A program made the translations under genes and the position numbers. A DNA stretch of 53,510 bases from an uncultured Lentisphaeria bacterium (lineage in GTDB: Bacteria > Verrucomicrobiota > Lentisphaeria > Victivallales > Victivallaceae): contig CAIPAT010000427.1 of NCBI GenBank assembly GCA_903863035.1, positions 1 through 53,510 on the forward strand, read 5' to 3'. The notes under the pieces are model-generated. The model was not told where the DNA came from and ran no database searches. It was given only the letters and a program-made list of their open reading frames with translations. Positions 16,221 through 26,900 of the stretch are shown here, one piece after another (positions within the stretch are counted from its first letter, which is position 1; every line of letters begins with the position of its first letter).

Positions 16221-18632
16221 ATGAAATTCATTGAAAGAATGGCGCTGGCAGTATTGATCATGTTCAGCATTAATACATATGCGTTAGTCCAGTTTCCCAA
16301 TCCCAGCCTGGACGAAGATGCCGCCAATATCGGTTGCCCGGACGGCTGGAATATACCTAAAACAACTAAAGTAACTTTGGTAACCGACAAGGTCTCACAC
16401 GGTTGCAAAGCAGGGCGGTTTGACGATGGCTATGTGCTGCTCAGTTGCGATATGCAAGAACCAAATTTATCAGGGTTGAAATTAACAATTAGTTTTGATG
16501 CCGCCGGTCTAGACGGCGCGGAACTAGGGGTCGCTATTGGATGTAACCGGGAGTCCAATGGCAAAGTCGCCTGGGGAAATTCCACCATATTATGGAATCG
16601 CAAACTTAATAGTGACTATACTAAAATTAACATCACAACGACTTTACCCGGAAATGCGGTAAAAGACCGCTTGGTTTTCACTGTTTACCGATCCAATAAA
16701 CAAGGAGTAGTCTGGCTGGATAATTTTAGCATCACCAGCAGTCATGGTAAAGAATTGACCATCGATGAGAAGAAAGCCTTGACCATCCTGGGAAGAGATT
16801 GGAATTATTTGGCTTCCCGCATCAGTCAGACTCTGAAAATAAAAACAAATAATCCGGAGCTGCTGCAGGCCCGGAAGGAAACCAGCGCAATTATTTCCCA
16901 GATAGAATCAGAGGATACCTCTCTTTTGAAGCAGGATCTAAATTCAAAATTAACTGCGGTTCTTGTTAAAGTAAACAAAGCGCTTGTGAATGGCGAAGAT
17001 AATATTGCCTACTTCGGGGATGCCTACGAGCGTCAAAATCCCGATGAAATTATTCCCGGGAAAATTATCCAATCCACTGAAATCATAACCCTTGGCAATG
17101 AATATCAGGCTTTGGGCTTATCAGTTGCAAATATTCTGGATAAAATGCAGTTAATTCCAATAACCATCACCGGAAGTGACAAATTTACTGACAAAATTGA
17201 AGTTCGTCGTCAAGTTTTCATGATGAACTGGTACAAGAAGGAACGCGAACTTATTGCTGATCCACTAACTTTGCTACCTTTCAAAGATCAACACTGGACA
17301 TTGCCGCTTGAGCCTGGCGCAATCGTTAAACTCTACATTTCATTTAAAGTAAGAAAAGATTGTGCCGGCGAATTTCCGTTAAAGATCAAGGCGGGTGATT
17401 CCAGCTTACAGGCGACCGTCAAGGTTAAACCGGTAAATCTGCCGACTGAACCGTTTTTTGCCAATTTCCAATGTGTTTATCCCCATATAAATCCGGCAGG
17501 CAAGTATCCGGAATTGGTCGCCAGGGATTTAGCCGCACACTACACAACGGGTATCGAGTTCCCCTTTATTCCCAAAGTTAAATTCAATCCTGACGGTTCA
17601 ATTGCCAGTGAAGACTTCAAGGGGAGCAGCCAGGCAAAGTGGATGTACGCATATACGAAAGAGAACATTATTCTAGGTCTATTCTGGCAGGGAGCATACA
17701 AAGGCTTTCCATTAGTTGATAATCAAAATAAATTGCCGTTTATCAATGAGAACAAAGAACTGCTGCCGGTATGGATAAACGCCTATACTAATTTGCTTGG
17801 CGACTGGTTAAAATTCGCTGCCCAAAGAGGAGTAAGTCAGGATAAATTCATGATTTGGGGGATGGACGAATTATCATCACATGAAGAATTTGCCAATGCT
17901 CCGGGCAGTAAAATTAAAATTGGTATTGAAATTTATAAATTAGCAAAGAAGGTGGCGCCCGGAAGCCGTACAATGGTGACAGCAGGCAATTACAGTTTAC
18001 CCCAGGATGTAGCGGCATTTGCCCCTTATGTAGATATAATTCTCGCTGCATGGCCGCTGCCGACATCATTAAACCGCTGGGCTCCCAGGGAATTCAATCC
18101 GCGCAAAGAGTTTTTTGACAAAACGCTGCCTATGCTTAAAGCCGAAAGAGCCAGGCGCGGTTTAACAATCGATAGTTACAAAGTTGACGCAGGCAAAGCC
18201 GAACCGGCGCTCAATGCCCGCGCATATCCGGTTTGTGCTGTCGGCATTGGTTTTACCGGTGTAGGTTCATGGGCATACAATTGTTCCAGCGGAGGCACTA
18301 CCTGGAATGATACCGATGGCGGTATACTCGACTATATTTTTATCTATAATGGAGAGGAAAATCATCCATTGAACAAAACATATAATGTAACAGGAGAAAT
18401 CATCGTGCCGTCAATTCGCTGGGAAGCGATGCGCATGGGGATACAGGATGCCAAAATTCTCCTTTATTTGAAAGACCGGATGGAAAAGGGCAAATGTGAA
18501 GCGGAAACCACTACTGAACTTGAAGCTATTCTCCAACAAGCTGAAAATTATGGTAAAAATTTAAATTACACCTGCGAAGGAATAAATAAAATTTCAACTA
18601 GAATCCGGGAATTAATAACTAAAACGAAATAA
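16221..18632 (+). CDS. Secreted DUF4091 / GH123-like glycoside hydrolase
   Basis: 803 residues with an N-terminal signal peptide (MKFIERMALAVLIMFSINTYA). A beta-rich carbohydrate-binding-like domain occupies about residues 25-175, followed by a helical linker. The C-terminal two thirds match the DUF4091 type: an upstream beta domain (PLEPGAIVKLYISFKVRKD), a TIM-barrel-like region with FMIWGMDELSSHEEF (about residue 545; the Asp-Glu pair is suggestive of GH123 catalytic residues), and the diagnostic end VPSIRWEAMRMGIQDAKILL. GH123 enzymes are beta-N-acetylgalactosaminidases, but DUF4091 proteins are broader and the substrate here is unknown. AAGGA lies 8 bases upstream. It follows the regulator by 22 bp and precedes a pseudopilin by 15 bp, so they probably share a transcript. 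Confidence 0.8.
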   Translation: MKFIERMALAVLIMFSINTYALVQFPNPSLDEDAANIGCPDGWNIPKTTKVTLVTDKVSHGCKAGRFDDGYVLLSCDMQEPNLSGLKLTISFDAAGLDGAELGVAIGCNRESNGKVAWGNSTILWNRKLNSDYTKINITTTLPGNAVKDRLVFTVYRSNKQGVVWLDNFSITSSHGKELTIDEKKALTILGRDWNYLASRISQTLKIKTNNPELLQARKETSAIISQIESEDTSLLKQDLNSKLTAVLVKVNKALVNGEDNIAYFGDAYERQNPDEIIPGKIIQSTEIITLGNEYQALGLSVANILDKMQLIPITITGSDKFTDKIEVRRQVFMMNWYKKERELIADPLTLLPFKDQHWTLPLEPGAIVKLYISFKVRKDCAGEFPLKIKAGDSSLQATVKVKPVNLPTEPFFANFQCVYPHINPAGKYPELVARDLAAHYTTGIEFPFIPKVKFNPDGSIASEDFKGSSQAKWMYAYTKENIILGLFWQGAYKGFPLVDNQNKLPFINENKELLPVWINAYTNLLGDWLKFAAQRGVSQDKFMIWGMDELSSHEEFANAPGSKIKIGIEIYKLAKKVAPGSRTMVTAGNYSLPQDVAAFAPYVDIILAAWPLPTSLNRWAPREFNPRKEFFDKTLPMLKAERARRGLTIDSYKVDAGKAEPALNARAYPVCAVGIGFTGVGSWAYNCSSGGTTWNDTDGGILDYIFIYNGEENHPLNKTYNVTGEIIVPSIRWEAMRMGIQDAKILLYLKDRMEKGKCEAETTTELEAILQQAENYGKNLNYTCEGINKISTRIRELITKTK

Positions 18633-18647
18633 CAGGAAGGCCGAAAA

Positions 18648-19331
18648 ATGAACAACAACTATGCAGTTAAGTCCCTTACCGTCAAGAGTTTTACACTTAT
18701 AGAACTTCTTGTGGTCATTGCTATTATTGCAATTTTAGCGGCTATGTTACTACCAGCATTAAGCAAGGCGAGAGACCGCGCCAAGGATACTCAATGCAGC
18801 AGTCAATTTAAGCAATACGGTACTTCGCTGCAGATGTACAGCAATGATAACAATGACTATCTTGGCGCTATATTTGTGCATGGCGGATCTGTTGTCGCCG
18901 GCGGATCAGTTACGTTCCCCAAACTCTACAATCCATACCTTGAAGGCAGAAAATCCTCAACAGGAAAAGGTAATATCATGCTATGTCCTTTTATAGCCAG
19001 TCGTTATCCAAGTAGCAATACATACATTACTTATAAATGCTCCGTCTGGTGGGGGTGCTGCAAGATGGGGTGTGATAAAGCTGTAACCAATACTACTACT
19101 GAAGGGGCCAGAGGGCCGGCACGCAAATTGGGTCAAGTAAAATATCCGTCAATCGCTCAAATCTTTCGAGATGCATATTCCAAGGAGCATTTTAGTACGA
19201 GCTATAGTAATTGTGGCTCTCCTACTAGCTTTGTTGACGGACATGTCGGTTTTGAAAAATATTATGGCAACGCGAATTCATTGCAAGTCCAAAATAATAA
19301 TCGCGGATGGGATGCTAATCCAAAGTTTTAG
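18648..19331 (+). CDS. Pseudopilin-like protein with prepilin N-terminal cleavage/methylation motif
   Basis: 227 residues. After a short leader the prepilin-peptidase site is followed by the hydrophobic helix [17 protein letters not shown] (about residues 16-32) with the conserved Glu at +5. The helix ends in [13 protein letters not shown]. The C-terminal part carries the SFVDGHVGF motif near residue 200, the DGHV signature shared with the DUF1559-like (H-X9-DG) pseudopilins abundant in Planctomycetes and Lentisphaerae. The body is Cys-rich ([27 protein letters not shown]). Family knowledge suggests a type II secretion/type IV pilus-like assembly subunit, but the real role of these expanded families is unknown. 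AGGAAGG lies upstream. It sits in the hydrolase operon rather than with secretion genes. Confidence 0.9.
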   Translation: MNNNYAVKSLTVKSFTLIELLVVIAIIAILAAMLLPALSKARDRAKDTQCSSQFKQYGTSLQMYSNDNNDYLGAIFVHGGSVVAGGSVTFPKLYNPYLEGRKSSTGKGNIMLCPFIASRYPSSNTYITYKCSVWWGCCKMGCDKAVTNTTTEGARGPARKLGQVKYPSIAQIFRDAYSKEHFSTSYSNCGSPTSFVDGHVGFEKYYGNANSLQVQNNNRGWDANPKF

Positions 19332-19491
19332 TATGATTGATCCATAAATAGCAGATGAAATAATATTATGGGGAAGCCGTATTTGAAGAAGAGCAGAGAA
19401 GGGAATGGAAGCAAAAGAATAAATATGATTATGAGGGTTGCAATGGCTTTTTTAAAGAATCAACTATATAAAATAAAATTATAATTAAAAT

Positions 19492-21216
19492 ATGAAAAAA
19501 ATTATTCATCAGGCAGATTTTTGTGTTATTGGAGGAGGATTGGCTGGAATGTGTGCGGCGATAGCCGCAGCCCGGCGCGGAATCAAAACTATCCTTGTGC
19601 ATGACCGACCGGTTCTTGGCGGGAATGCTTCCAGTGAAATCCGGATGTGGGTGTGCGGGGCGCGTGGTAAAAATAATCTGGAAACAGGGATAATTGAAGA
19701 GATAAGACTGGAAAATCTCTACCGTAATAATTATCCCAATTTCTCAATATGGGATAGCATTCTTTATGAAAAGGTTCATTTTCAAGAAAATATTACTCTA
19801 TTGCTAAACACTTCCTGCAATCAGATTCAAATGTCCGGTAACAGGATTGCAAGCATCACCGGATGGCAACTGACGACCGAAACATTTCATACAGTTGAAT
19901 CTAAATTATTCGCTGATTGTTCCGGAGACAGTATCCTTGCGCCATTGTCCGGCGCTGAATTCAGGATAGGGCGGGAGGCAAGAGATGAGTTTGATGAGTC
20001 TATAGCACCGGAGACAACCGACATTAAGACTATGGGTATGAGTTGTTTAATTCAGGCCAGAGAAACTAATTCTCCTAAAAAATTTATTCCTCCTGCATGG
20101 GCCAATAAATATCTATCCGACGAGTCGCTGCCACGCCGTGAACACAGTTTAGAAGGTACAAACTTCTGGTGGATGGAACTGGGTGGAGAGAATGACAGTA
20201 TTCACGATACAGAGATGCTTCGGGACGAATTACTGAAAATAGCGTTTGGGGTTTGGGATCATATCAAAAACCATGGTGATCATGGAGCTGCAAACTGGGT
20301 GCTTGACTGGCTTGGATTCCTGCCCGGAAAGCGCGAAAGCCGCCGGTATGCAGGTGATTACATTATGACACAGAATGATATTGATTCCGGCGGTAATTTC
20401 GACGATATCGTTGCTTATGGCGGCTGGACTATGGACGACCATAATCCGGCAGGAATAAATCATCCGGAGGCCCCTACAATACATCATCCCGCACCCTCTC
20501 CATACGGTATCCCGTTCCGCTCGCTCTATTCTAAAAATATTGAGAATCTTTTTTTCGCGGGAAGAAATATTAGCGTGACACACTGTGCCATGAGTTCAAC
20601 CAGGGTAATGGCGACTTGCGCATTACTTGGACAAGCTGTGGGAACGGCAGCCGCGCTGGCTGTAAAAAATGACCTGTCTCCACGCGGAGTTTATCAGAAT
20701 GCATTAAAAGAATTGCAGCAGAATTTGATGGATGATGACTGCTGGCTGCCCGGGCTCAGTCGTAATATACCGGAACTGGCCGGGAATGCGATCATTCACT
20801 CATCCGGCGGCAATCCTGAACCACTGCGAAACGGGATTGACCGACCCGTTGGCGATTATGATAATTGCTGGCATGGCGGAGCGGGAGACTGGGTTGAATA
20901 TCGTTTTAACAAAGATGTGAAAATTAGTCAGGCCAGGATTATATTCGACAGCAATCTAAACCGTCCTCATTTGAATGCAGTGGCGAAATATCCATTAGAA
21001 ATGCCTGCTTTTTCACCTCCGGAAACACTTATAAAAGGATTTCATATTGAAGTTGAAAAATGCTCCGGTGAAATCTTTGAAGTACATCGTGAAAACAATA
21101 ATTACCAGCGGTTTGTCTTGTTGAATTTATCTATTACTGCTAAACGTGTCAGATTGTTTATTGATGAAGTTCACGGAACAGGCAATAAGAAGATTTTTGC
21201 CTTCGATTTAGCCTGA
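19492..21216 (+). CDS. FAD-dependent oxidoreductase (FAD_oxidored type) with C-terminal discoidin-like domain
   Basis: 574 residues without a signal peptide. Residues 9-30 hold the Rossmann dinucleotide-binding motif (DFCVIGGGLAGMCAAIAAAR). GGNASSEIRMWVCGARG near residue 40 is typical of the PF12831 FAD_oxidored family, and NLFFAGRNISVTHCAMSSTR at about residue 350 is the second FAD-contacting motif. About residues 445-574 look like an F5/8-type C or related beta-sandwich (DNCWHGGAGDWVEYRFNKDV). Proteins of this family in similar genomes accompany polysaccharide loci, probably oxidising a sugar or sugar acid, but the substrate is not known. The ribosome binding site is weak and a 160-bp gap separates it from the pseudopilin gene. 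Confidence 0.85.
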   Translation: MKKIIHQADFCVIGGGLAGMCAAIAAARRGIKTILVHDRPVLGGNASSEIRMWVCGARGKNNLETGIIEEIRLENLYRNNYPNFSIWDSILYEKVHFQENITLLLNTSCNQIQMSGNRIASITGWQLTTETFHTVESKLFADCSGDSILAPLSGAEFRIGREARDEFDESIAPETTDIKTMGMSCLIQARETNSPKKFIPPAWANKYLSDESLPRREHSLEGTNFWWMELGGENDSIHDTEMLRDELLKIAFGVWDHIKNHGDHGAANWVLDWLGFLPGKRESRRYAGDYIMTQNDIDSGGNFDDIVAYGGWTMDDHNPAGINHPEAPTIHHPAPSPYGIPFRSLYSKNIENLFFAGRNISVTHCAMSSTRVMATCALLGQAVGTAAALAVKNDLSPRGVYQNALKELQQNLMDDDCWLPGLSRNIPELAGNAIIHSSGGNPEPLRNGIDRPVGDYDNCWHGGAGDWVEYRFNKDVKISQARIIFDSNLNRPHLNAVAKYPLEMPAFSPPETLIKGFHIEVEKCSGEIFEVHRENNNYQRFVLLNLSITAKRVRLFIDEVHGTGNKKIFAFDLA

Positions 21217-21430
21217 ATAATTCATAAACTAATGGCGAAATATTGCAATCTGCTCAAAGTAAAGCTGTTGTCGATGTCCTCGCCGTAGCGCTGCTACGAC
21301 TGCGGTATCGGTAATAACTTTTTTTTGAGCAGATTTTCGTCTTTCATCTATTTTTATTGAATAATCCAGACTAAATACCATCCACGGTTTTATTCCTGCA
21401 TCCGGAACAATATCAGACAACACAGACAAG
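21217..21430. other. Intergenic region after the FAD oxidoreductase gene
   Basis: No supported gene on either strand. I see no clear terminator. The right copy of the ~96-bp direct repeat follows. Confidence 0.35.
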
Positions 21431-21522
21431 ATGTATTTTGCCGGTTCGGCTTCTGTCTTTTTCACTTGGAAATTCCGTGCTGGATATTGGTACAACTAAC
21501 GGATATTGCTACAATATCGAGG
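21431..21522 (+). repeat. Right copy of the ~96-bp direct repeat flanking the cassette
   Basis: This region matches 14781-14876 (56 of 60 bases in the first part, then CGGATATTGCTACAATATCGAGG). It is in the same orientation and 6650 bases from the left copy. The next gene's longest open frame begins inside this repeat, which argues against using that start. Confidence 0.85.
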
Positions 21523-21625
21523 TGTTCCTCCGGAACTCAGGGGAGCTGACGAAGCAATGCTGGTTGCAAATCCGGTAATCCCGCCTATAGTAACCACGAT
21601 TCTGAAAATAAACAGGCATATCGCA

Positions 21626-23821
21626 ATGACACTGAGCACTCAAATTCAATTTAAACAAGCGGGCCTTTATCGCCGTTTTATCCCAAACCTGATAATTTTT
21701 CTTTTTATTTGTAATCAAGCCTGTGCTTATACCGACTGGAAATCAATTTCGCCTGGCGGTGGCGGCTGGTGCATGGGGGTATTTCCGCATCCGACGGAGC
21801 CGAAAACGGTTTGGCTGACGACTGATATCAGCGGCTTGTTCAAGTCAACAGACGGCGGAGAGAACTTTGAGAATAAGGTGGGGGCCATTCTTCATGCAGA
21901 AGGCGGCCAGGCTGTTGTCCCAGGGTATATAACCCAATTTGCGATTGACCCGGCTCAGCCGAATATCTGTTATTACGCCTCCTATCATCTTCCCGCAAGC
22001 GGGAATCTATGGAAGTCTACAGATTCTGGCGAGACCTGGTCAAAGCTCCCCGACACGTCAGCACTGTTCGGCGCCGCGATTATTGTTGATCATCAAGGGA
22101 CGGTGTTTTGTGTGAAACGCGATATGCGGCAGGGAAACTCGGATGCTCCTGGAGAGCTGTGGGTTTCCGCCGATGGCGGTAAAACTTTTGAGATACGGAA
22201 GATGCCATTTCCCTGTGTCCTTGATAAGTACCGTCAGACAATACGGCTGGCTGTGTCAAAATCCAACCGGCTCTATGCCTGCAACCCCTTTCCCGCTGAA
22301 AAAGGGATGTACTACACTGAAGATAAAGGGAACACATGGAAACCGGTCGAAGGCCTTGCAGGAAAAACCGTTGGCGCTATTGCCTGTTCTCCGACTAAAC
22401 CGGATTTGACGCTGGTCATCTGCTCGGACACTTCGATATATTATGCGGAAGATGGAAAGAAATTTACTCTCTCAATAAAAAAGGTGACTCCGGTTCGCGG
22501 TAATTATACCGGAGACTCCAAAGCTGTCGGCATCGGGATAAGCAAGAGCGGTATTATCCTTGCGGCAGTGGCCGGATCAGTTCCCACCTTTAAAAGCGTG
22601 GATAATGGAAAGAAATTCACGATTTTGGATTCCCCCATTTTGCAGGAGGACTGGCGGTTTCATACCAATTCGTGTCACAACTTGACGGGATTCGCGGCAT
22701 CGCCATGCGGAGAAGCGTTTTATCGCACGACAAGCACCAATGTGATGGCCAGCCTGGACGGCGGCAATCGTTGGGCGATTCGCTGCAAAGGAATTAAAAT
22801 TTTATGCTTAATAACTGCTCCGGTTGTCGATATTTCCGACCCCGGTCGAGTGCATTTTGCCGCGGCGGACAAAGGACACTTTTACACCACCGACCTTGGC
22901 GCGACGCAGAATGGCTGGTTTTCCTCTGAGAACCAGTTCTGTGGAGTTTCCGCAATAGGACAGGACACAAAACACCCGGAAGTATTCTATAAACTGCTTC
23001 ACGCTCCCAACGGCCCCGATGATCATGCCGCGATTTACAAATCCATTGATCGCGGAGTGTCGTGGTCACGCACCAATCCCAAGGGCGATCTGGGGATTCG
23101 TTTTAGAGTTATCGGAACTTTAATTGTTGATCCGAAAGACCCCAGGCATCTTTATTTGAGCACTACTACCCCGAAACGCGAGTTCGGCAAAGCGGCCGAG
23201 GCGGCCGATCCGATATATCATCTGCTGGAATCCAATGATGCGGGGGTGAATTTCAAGCCGGTCAAGGACTCCCCTAAGTCTTTGAAAAAATTGATTCTGG
23301 CGGATAGCGGCAATATTTATGGAGTCCAGGGATATTTTGCAGTTGGGTGTCCGGCGTACAAATATGACAGGAAAGCTCAGGCATGGAGCAAAATTTATGA
23401 GAAAGGGGTTTCTGATCTGGCGGTAGATGCTCATGATGAAAATATAATGTTGCTGTCGGACTACACCAAAGGCGAGATCATGAAATCATCGGACGGTGGA
23501 AAAACCTGGCTGGCGAAGAAGGACATGAATGGAAAGAGTATTTGGGCCCGGTCGGTTTACATTGATCCCATAAAGCCTTCATATATGCTGGCCTCGGCAC
23601 AGAACGGCAACGGGGGGCATGCGGGTATTCTGCGCAGCACGGACGCAGGGGAAACGTGGCATCCTTTAGTCAGTAATTATCAAAGCGCGCATATTATCGG
23701 TTTTGTCTATGGCGGCATTCCCGGGCGTGTCTATCTCTGGGCCGCAGGCAATGGCGCCGCGAGAATGGATGGTCTTTACGCTGACGAATATACTGGGAGC
23801 CGGATATCCGGTAAGCGGTAA
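21626..23821 (+). CDS. Secreted BNR/Asp-box beta-propeller protein, GH74-like
   Basis: 731 residues from ATG21626. Starting there gives a basic N-region and hydrophobic core (RRFIPNLIIFLFICNQACA), a plausible signal peptide. The longer open frame begins with a TTG inside the direct repeat and is rejected. The mature protein starts with PGGGGWCMGVFPHPTEPKTV, close to the N-terminus of GH74 xyloglucanase-type propellers. At least seven Asp-box motifs are spread along the chain (STDGGENF, STDSGETWSKL, SADGGKTF, TEDKGNTW, SIDRGVSW, SSDGGKTW, STDAGETW). Such two-propeller proteins cleave or bind beta-glucan-like chains. Activity here is not established. It is located just outside the right repeat but on the same strand as the GntR module. 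Confidence 0.8.
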   Translation: MTLSTQIQFKQAGLYRRFIPNLIIFLFICNQACAYTDWKSISPGGGGWCMGVFPHPTEPKTVWLTTDISGLFKSTDGGENFENKVGAILHAEGGQAVVPGYITQFAIDPAQPNICYYASYHLPASGNLWKSTDSGETWSKLPDTSALFGAAIIVDHQGTVFCVKRDMRQGNSDAPGELWVSADGGKTFEIRKMPFPCVLDKYRQTIRLAVSKSNRLYACNPFPAEKGMYYTEDKGNTWKPVEGLAGKTVGAIACSPTKPDLTLVICSDTSIYYAEDGKKFTLSIKKVTPVRGNYTGDSKAVGIGISKSGIILAAVAGSVPTFKSVDNGKKFTILDSPILQEDWRFHTNSCHNLTGFAASPCGEAFYRTTSTNVMASLDGGNRWAIRCKGIKILCLITAPVVDISDPGRVHFAAADKGHFYTTDLGATQNGWFSSENQFCGVSAIGQDTKHPEVFYKLLHAPNGPDDHAAIYKSIDRGVSWSRTNPKGDLGIRFRVIGTLIVDPKDPRHLYLSTTTPKREFGKAAEAADPIYHLLESNDAGVNFKPVKDSPKSLKKLILADSGNIYGVQGYFAVGCPAYKYDRKAQAWSKIYEKGVSDLAVDAHDENIMLLSDYTKGEIMKSSDGGKTWLAKKDMNGKSIWARSVYIDPIKPSYMLASAQNGNGGHAGILRSTDAGETWHPLVSNYQSAHIIGFVYGGIPGRVYLWAAGNGAARMDGLYADEYTGSRISGKR

Positions 23822-23931
23822 CTCGTCTGCAAGGTTTTTTAAAATTAGACCTTTTTATAGATAAGAAAACAGACCATTGATAACAAATAGATCAGAATAC
23901 TCAAGGCTGAAAAAATAAGGGAGCAAGATGG

Positions 23932-26900
23932 ATGAAATATCAAATCGGGAAATTGTTAGTCAGGGCATTTATGGTCATCGGCATTGTGATATTGATAGTC
24001 GGCCCATTGTATGCGGCGGATCAGGAATCTACAAAAAAACTGAATAAAGACTGGCAGGAAGTAACAATTCCTCGCGCCTTATGTGATGGATTTTATGAAA
24101 TAACGCTTGACATAAAAGTACAGAACCCTGAAAATATCAGTATTTACCGCATTGATAACGACGGCAATCCGGATTTTAAAGCCCCTGTCGCATTTAAATA
24201 TAAAGCTGATGGCGATTATGGTAAAGTAATCTTTAAAATTAATGGAGTCGGAACGGAAGTTTACGATATTAAAGTTATTGACGGCAGATACAGCAAAAAG
24301 AATAAAGATATTGCTGCAGCAGAGGAGAAATACCGGGTATTTTTCAACCGCCCGCTGAATAAAAAATCCGATGTCTCTGATATCCCGGCAGACGCAAACC
24401 TTATAGGTTATGGGGCTTTTGAAAATATTGATGCAAAAACTGGCTGGCCTGCCGGCATGCCGGGTTCCATCATAAAAAGATGCCTTGCAGATGGATGTAC
24501 AATTCAGAAAATAGATACTCCTTATGGCCGAAATTGTATTAAAATTATAAAACCAAAAAATAATAGATCGGGCTTTATAAGTTTTCACTGTGCAGTACAG
24601 GGCGGGAAGAATTATTATTTCACATATGCTGAAAAATATGAAATTGCCCCGGATCGGGAAGCGTTGACATACGCAACCGTCAGCTGGTATGATCGTGACG
24701 GCAAGCAGATTACACGTAAATTTGGCAGTGTTATTACCGGTCACGAAACTTTCAATCAGGCAAAAAAAGGCTTTGACTGGAAGATCTTTACAAAACTCAT
24801 CAAAGCTCCCGAAAACGCGGCTTTCATGATTATGAAGTTTCATGCGCAAGGTTCTGACGGGTACGTCTTGGTGAAAAATGTAACCATCCGTCCTCAATCA
24901 TATACGGGAATCCCGGTAGATGCGGAACGGACTAGAATCAAACAGACAACGTATCAACCGCTGGATATTCTTGAACAGTTGAACATTTCTTATCTGACTC
25001 CGCATGTGAAATGGCTGCTCCCTAATTCGGAGGCTCCTTCAATATTATTTCTCGTCACCCAGCACGGAACAGTGGCTGATATGCGTAAAAGAGAGATAGT
25101 TGAACTGCTGCAGCGCATGAGTATTGCAGATTATCGCTATATACCGCTTTTACGCAAAATGCTGACCCCGCCAAGAATGTACTTAGGCATGGCTGACAGT
25201 GCTACCTATTCAGATGAACTTGAGCCGTATACACTGATGTGCATTGAGGAAGCTGATCCTTCAAATTATGACATGACGCTCATATATGGGCTTGACTTCA
25301 AAGGCAAACAGCCGGAACTGACAAAATTACTTATGAACGTTCTGAAAAAAGGAAAAGGTCTTCTGCTGCTGGATTGTGAAAACATTCCTGAAGAATTGAA
25401 AGGCAGGGCTATTCAAACTTTGCCCGGATTTTTACTCATGCCGGCAATGAGGAAACTGCCGGACGCTGCTGTTAAGAATATATGCTCCCTGGGGAAAGTT
25501 GATGAAGGGCGTGTTGCTGTAGTAAATAAAAATGATAACAACGCTTTAAAATATTATCCTTGTGTTCCGAAGGAATATTCTCTAATACTTTATAATGACT
25601 ATTACGGACGCAGTTTTCCGTATTGGGAATATATGTATATCCCTTTGATTAAAGCAATTGAATGGACAGCAGGTAAATCCTCATCGGCATCATTTACCGA
25701 ATACAAGCAGGACGCTTTGAAAAACACCATGGACTTTAAAGTAAAAAGTGATTCCGTTTTAAATGCGCGCCTGAAAATGTGTTTTAGTTCCTTATTCAAA
25801 GAAAAAGGCCCGGAAGTGATAAAGGATATTTCCCTGAAGGACGGAGAGAATATAATCAATATTCCGATACCGCCAGAACTGTCTGGCGGAACCAGTGTGG
25901 TGGACTACTGGCTTTTGGCTGCTCAGGATGATAATATCTATGACTTTGGCGCTGGACGGATAGATGTTCCTGAGTCGTGTCAGATAAAAGAGATAGCTTT
26001 CAATAATGCTGATTTATGTTATAAAAACGATGAACCGGTGAACTTGAAGATTGAACTTGAAAACGCGCCGGCAGGGGCTGAATTGCAATGTATGGTTGAA
26101 GACACAAACAACCGGATTGTATGGCGGATGAATGAAAAAGCCGCGTCCTCTGTGACATTTTCTTTTGTCCTTCAGCCGCCTTATACTACGCTTTACCGGG
26201 TATTAATAAAAGTTATAAAAGACGGAAAAGTATTGGCGCAGAGTATGAAAGAGTTTTCCATGCCTTTCAGATACAGGGATCTGCTTGACTTGCAGGCGTA
26301 TGTTTGGGGCATCAAGCCCCAGACTTTCAGCCTATGGCGTGAATTGGGCTTTGATTCAGTCTTATGTTCCTACCAATGGGTTGGTTCCACGAAAGGTCTT
26401 TTTTATGGGCTGAACAATGCAAATCTTCGTCCGCTTGCATATGGTTCTGGCACGATTTTAAATGATTATAAAGCAAAGTATATGACCGACACTAACCCCG
26501 ATCCGGTACGCTCTCCATGTTATTCAGACATGGAGCATTGGCGCAAAGTGCGTGACATAATACATACAATGATGGAGAAGGGCAAATATAAATTTTATGG
26601 AATTAGAGAGCATTTGCTGCAGGATGAGTCTTATATGTCAGGCACAGTATGTTATTCCGAACATTGCCTTGCCGGTTTTAGGAAATATTTGCAGGAGCGC
26701 TATCAGTCTCTTGACGATTTAAACAAAGAATGGAATACCGCTTTCAAAAAATGGGAGGATGTTATTCCAATTCAGAAAAATGAAGTAGACTTAAAAAATA
26801 AGAACAACATGGCACGCTGGCTGGACCACAAAATATTTATGAACCGGGTGTTTGCCATGAACTGGGTGGGTTTTACGAAACAGTACATCAATGAAATAAT

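Noticed and set aside
19368-19484. 38-codon open frame between pseudopilin and FAD oxidoreductase genes
   Set aside because: It starts with MGKPYLKKSREGNGSKRIN and is Lys/Arg-rich but has no ribosome binding site and no recognisable homology. It is probably chance in an AT-rich spacer.
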